A stretch of 64,000 bases of DNA from CAYQQJ01 sp964419935 (lineage in GTDB: Bacteria > Pseudomonadota > Gammaproteobacteria > Pseudomonadales > Cellvibrionaceae), in contig CAYQQJ010000019.1 in the NCBI GenBank assembly GCA_964419935.1, positions 10,553 through 74,552 on the forward strand. Direction: 5' to 3'. The notes beneath the pieces are model-generated. The model was not told the DNA's origin. It saw nothing but the letters and a program-made list of their open reading frames with translations, and searched no databases. Positions 61,348 to 64,000 of the stretch are shown piece by piece; position 1 is the stretch's first letter, and each line of letters begins with the position of its first letter. A program made the translations under genes and the position numbers.

Positions 61348-62364
61348 ATGCACGTTTTCTACGATAAAGACTGTGACCTTTCCATTATCCAAAGCAAGAA
61401 GGTCGCCATTATCGGCTATGGCTCACAAGGCCATGCCCACGCCAACAACCTGAAAGACTCCGGTGTGGATGTGACCGTTGCGTTGCGTCCGGGCTCTGGT
61501 TCCGCCAAAAAAGCTGAAGCTGCCGGTCTGGCTGTCAAATCTGTGCCTGAAGCTGTTGCTGCGGCGGATGTCATCATGATTCTGACGCCTGACGAGTTCC
61601 AGGCTCAGCTTTACAGGGACGAAATCGAACCTAACCTGAAGCAGGGCGCCACTCTGGCCTTCGCCCATGGCTTCGCCGTTCACTACAACCAGGTTGTTCC
61701 ACGCGCTGACCTGGATGTGATCATGGTGGCTCCGAAGGCACCGGGTCACACGGTACGTACTGAATTTACCAAAGGTGGCGGCATTCCCGATCTTATCGCG
61801 ATTTACCAGAACGCGTCCGGTAAAGCCAAAGACGTTGCTCTGTCATATGCCAGCGCCATCGGCGGCGGGCGCACCGGGATTATCGAAACCACGTTCAAAG
61901 ATGAAACCGAGACTGACCTTTTTGGCGAGCAAGCGGTGCTATGTGGCGGTGCCGTTGAACTGGTCAAAATGGGTTTCGAGACGCTGACGGAAGCCGGCTA
62001 TGCACCTGAGATGGCCTATTTCGAGTGCCTGCATGAGCTTAAGTTGATTGTCGACCTGATGTACGAGGGCGGTATTGCCAACATGAACTACTCCATTTCC
62101 AATAACGCGGAGTATGGCGAGTATGTCACTGGTCCCGAAGTTATCAACGAAGAATCGCGCAAAGCCATGCGGAATGCGTTGAAGCGTATTCAAAATGGCG
62201 AATACGCGAAGATGTTCATTTCTGAAGGTGCCACCAACTATCCGTCGATGACAGCCTATCGACGTAACAACGCAGCACATCCGATTGAACAAGTGGGCAC
62301 TCAGCTGCGTGGTATGATGCCCTGGATTGAATCCAACAAGATTATCGACAAAACCAAAAACTGA
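61348..62364 (+). CDS. ilvC: IlvC, ketol-acid reductoisomerase (class I)
   Basis: IlvC isomerises and reduces acetolactate or acetohydroxybutyrate with NADPH. The 338-residue class I enzyme has the Rossmann loop GYGSQGHAHA at 23-32, the following VALRPGSGSAKK segment with residues that select NADPH, and the KARI domain with the metal-binding FGEQAVLCGG and MYEGGIANMNYSISN. The length is that of the short form. A terminator follows. Confidence 0.97.
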   Translation: MHVFYDKDCDLSIIQSKKVAIIGYGSQGHAHANNLKDSGVDVTVALRPGSGSAKKAEAAGLAVKSVPEAVAAADVIMILTPDEFQAQLYRDEIEPNLKQGATLAFAHGFAVHYNQVVPRADLDVIMVAPKAPGHTVRTEFTKGGGIPDLIAIYQNASGKAKDVALSYASAIGGGRTGIIETTFKDETETDLFGEQAVLCGGAVELVKMGFETLTEAGYAPEMAYFECLHELKLIVDLMYEGGIANMNYSISNNAEYGEYVTGPEVINEESRKAMRNALKRIQNGEYAKMFISEGATNYPSMTAYRRNNAAHPIEQVGTQLRGMMPWIESNKIIDKTKN

Positions 62365-62386
62365 TAAAATATTTTTGTCGACCTTG

Positions 62387-62412
62387 AAAACGCGGCCTTG
62401 GCCGCGTTTTTT
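62387..62412 (+). terminator. intrinsic terminator after ilvC
   Basis: AAAACGCGGCC, a very short TT loop (or CTTG if the closing pair is open) and GGCCGCGTTTTTT form a strong stem with a T-run, 22 bases after the ilvC stop. Confidence 0.9.
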
Positions 62413-62472
62413 ATATCTTGGGACCCAATGCCGTCGAGCGGTGTCCCAGTTCATACGCATGTGAGGTAGCTT

Positions 62473-63354
62473 ATGTCCGAGCCATCGTCATCCGATCGCC
62501 CAGGTTCTTCTCCAGGCAAGGAAGAGACGCCATTACGTTCTCAGGGATTGCCCATCGACGAGCACTTTGAAGAGGAAGTCTCCGCCAGTGGCAAAACCGT
62601 CCGGCGCAAGGGAGTATTCCTGCTTCCCAATCTGTTCACGACGGCGGCTCTGTTCAGTGGCTTCTACGCGATCATTGCCGGCATGCACGGCGACTTTGCC
62701 AATGCGGCCATTGCTATTTTTGCGGCCCAACTCCTTGATGGATTTGACGGCCGCATAGCCAGAATGACAAACACCACCAGCGCGTTTGGCGTGCAATACG
62801 ACAGTATCTCCGACATGGTGAGCTTCGGCCTTGCGCCGGCGCTTGTCATATTTAGCTGGGGGCTGCAGCCCCTGGGGAAAATCGGTTGGGCGGTGGCTTT
62901 TGTATTCGCCGCCTGTGCTGCGATCCGTTTGGCCCGTTTCAATACCCAGGTCGAAACGGTCGATAAGCGATTCTTTGTGGGTTTGGCCAGCCCCCCATCG
63001 GCTGCCGTACTTGCGGCCAGTGTGTGGGTGGGGAAGGACGTAACTCCTGGTCTTGAGCTATCAATTGGCGCAGCAATCGTGACCGTTTTCCTGGGTTTGT
63101 TGATGGTGTCCAATTTGAAATACAACAGTTTCAAAGGTTTTGATGTGAAGGGTCGGGTGCCATTTGTGGCTTTGTTGGCTATGGTGCTTATATTTGCGGT
63201 TATCACTATTGACCCGCCTCGCATGTTGCTGCTCATGGCTTGTACTTATGCGGTGTCGGGCCCGCTGTTGTGGTTATGGCAACACCGCCCCAAAAACCAA
63301 TCAGCAAACCCCGAGGGTAATGATGCGGGCGGAAGCAATCTGAGCGACCATTGA
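62473..63354 (+). CDS. pssA: PssA, CDP-diacylglycerol:serine phosphatidyltransferase
   Basis: PssA makes phosphatidylserine, the precursor of phosphatidylethanolamine, in the inner membrane. The 293-residue protein has a hydrophilic N-terminal tail, about eight membrane spans and the CDP-alcohol phosphatidyltransferase motif DGRIARMTNTTSAFGVQYDS with its aspartates near 92-113. It belongs to the membrane-type (Bacillus-like) enzymes, not the E. coli phospholipase D-like PssA. It follows ilvC, as in Pseudomonas. Confidence 0.93.
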   Translation: MSEPSSSDRPGSSPGKEETPLRSQGLPIDEHFEEEVSASGKTVRRKGVFLLPNLFTTAALFSGFYAIIAGMHGDFANAAIAIFAAQLLDGFDGRIARMTNTTSAFGVQYDSISDMVSFGLAPALVIFSWGLQPLGKIGWAVAFVFAACAAIRLARFNTQVETVDKRFFVGLASPPSAAVLAASVWVGKDVTPGLELSIGAAIVTVFLGLLMVSNLKYNSFKGFDVKGRVPFVALLAMVLIFAVITIDPPRMLLLMACTYAVSGPLLWLWQHRPKNQSANPEGNDAGGSNLSDH

Positions 63355-63457
63355 CCGCCAAGGCGCCAACGGGAACGCATCAGGCACCACGTTTGAGTTC
63401 GAATTTGATGGTTTTTTGACCCGGATCAGGCGATCGCAAAATTAAATGAAAAATGTG

Positions 63458-63486
63458 TTGACCCATGTGCCATGCATATTCATAAT
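63458..63486 (+). promoter_or_regulatory. rRNA operon promoter P1
   Basis: TTGACC at 63458-63463 and CATAAT at 63481-63486 are 17 bases apart. A GC-rich discriminator (GCGCGCC) follows the -10, as in stringently controlled rRNA promoters. The sequence after the -10 (GCGCGCCTCTTCA) is shared with P2. Confidence 0.8.
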
Positions 63487-63641
63487 GCGCGCCTCTTCAC
63501 CGGAACAGCTAGTGCGGATCAAGTTGTGCACCAGCTGTAACCGATGGAAACTAAAGGATTTTTTTGAAGTTAAAAGAACGTTTGGTGGCATTTTTTGAGT
63601 TTGATTCTTCAGGATTGGATTCAAAAACAAGGATGAAAAAA

Positions 63642-63662
63642 GTTTGAATAAAAAGTTCAAAC
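63642..63662. promoter_or_regulatory. inverted repeat upstream of rRNA promoter P2
   Basis: GTTTGAA at 63642-63648 and TTCAAAC at 63656-63662 form an exact 7-base inverted repeat with a 7-base A-rich centre, ending 7 bases before the P2 -35. It could be an UP element combined with a site for a dimeric activator such as Fis, although the Fis consensus is not exactly met. Confidence 0.45.
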
Positions 63663-63669
63663 AAAGGAG

Positions 63670-63697
63670 TTGCCAAGTGCTTTTAACTGCGTATAAT
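63670..63697 (+). promoter_or_regulatory. rRNA operon promoter P2
   Basis: TTGCCA at 63670-63675 and a perfect TATAAT at 63692-63697 are 16 bases apart, again with a GCGCGCC discriminator. The expected transcript would begin near 63704, at the foot of a perfect 9-bp stem (CTCTTCAGC at 63704-63712, GCTGAAGAG at 63724-63732). Confidence 0.85.
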
Positions 63698-63848
63698 GCG
63701 CGCCTCTTCAGCGGCAAACGCTAGCTGAAGAGAGAGAGGCAAAGAATTCCGGGAAGCGCTTTTTCTTGTAGCAAAAGCCAGGCAGGTTACAGCCACTTCT
63801 CAAAATGCTAGGTCGGTGTTCAAAGGATGAAAGATTAGAAAAAAGGAC

Positions 63849-63876
63849 TTGCCAAGCTTAGCGAAATGCGTATAAT
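63849..63876 (+). promoter_or_regulatory. rRNA operon promoter P3
   Basis: TTGCCA at 63849-63854 and TATAAT at 63871-63876 are 16 bases apart, with GCGC after the -10. It is nearly identical to P2 in its core and spacing. It is the promoter nearest the boxA. Confidence 0.85.
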
Positions 63877-63949
63877 GCGCATCCCACGGTAGCGGCGGAT
63901 ACGACGCCGGTACCGGTTAAGAGTCTTGATAAAACAAGAGCTTAACGAA

Positions 63950-63962
63950 TGTTCTTTAACAA
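63950..63962 (+). promoter_or_regulatory. rRNA leader boxA antitermination site
   Basis: TGTTCTTTAACAA at 63950-63962 matches the boxA consensus (TGCTCTTTAACAA) at all but one position. It shows that a 16S rRNA gene starts shortly beyond the window. The remaining bases to 64000 are leader sequence; no mature rRNA is included. The 646 bases from pssA to the end hold no protein gene. Confidence 0.85.
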
Positions 63963-64000
63963 GTTGATCAAGCAATGCGTGTGGGCGCTTGTGGGTTGGT

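Overview
The window comes from a gammaproteobacterium. The gene order is that of Pseudomonas and its relatives in Pseudomonadales/Cellvibrionales: a division cluster running into secA and argJ, pilBCD next to coaE-yacG, murJ-ribF-ileS-lspA-fkpB-ispH followed by minor pilins, pilRS-nadE-bamD-rluD-pgeF-clpB, and ilvIH-ilvY/ilvC-pssA in front of an rRNA operon. The family (perhaps Cellvibrionaceae-like) is an inference from this order. A run of 100 N shows that the source is a draft assembly.

Region 1 (1-16033) holds ftsW-murG-murC-ddlB-ftsQ-ftsA-ftsZ-lpxC on the + strand, a membrane-anchored M23 peptidase, secA, argJ and a MutT-ThiE fusion. These genes build and divide the cell wall, start lipid A synthesis, export proteins and sanitise nucleotides. 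Region 2 (16186-17495) is a small accessory patch: a VapB-like antitoxin gene with no vapC, a CopG-like small gene, and on the - strand a compact three-gene operon (GNAT-like protein plus two small charged proteins) that I cannot assign.

Region 3 (17617-25024) has yacG, coaE, pilD, pilC and pilB on the - strand and, divergently, pilA with a sigma-54 type promoter and a TfpO-like pilin glycosyltransferase. Region 4 (25025-28537) is an island between the pil locus and nadC: a REP-associated tyrosine transposase with 13-bp inverted repeats and a duplicated right end that coincides with the assembly gap, a toxin/immunity-like membrane pair, a solitary HTH regulator with a palindromic operator, a RelE-type toxin-antitoxin pair and an HTH gene remnant.

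Region 5 (28538-37749) holds nadC, murJ, ribF, ileS, lspA, fkpB and ispH. Region 6 (37761-48986) holds the minor pilin cluster (two FimT/GspH-like genes, pilV, pilW, pilX, pilY1, pilE) and the PilS-PilR two-component system that would act on the sigma-54 pilA promoter about 24 kb away. Region 7 (49048-57100) holds nadE, bamD, rluD, pgeF, a DUF3313-like lipoprotein, clpB behind a sigma-32 type promoter, and a DUF4124-like protein. Region 8 (57774-63354) holds ilvI, ilvH, divergent ilvY/ilvC and pssA. The window ends inside an rRNA leader with three strong promoters and a boxA.

Intergenic space is rich in non-coding repeats: five copies of an 80-82 bp palindromic REP-like unit, three different MITE-like inverted-repeat elements, a 22-bp GTAGGGTGGG family and 7-bp minisatellites at five places. 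The main candidates for undescribed biology are the three-gene operon at 16634-17495, the membrane pair at 26149-27095, and a PilY1 whose usual calcium-binding loop has lost its acidic residues.
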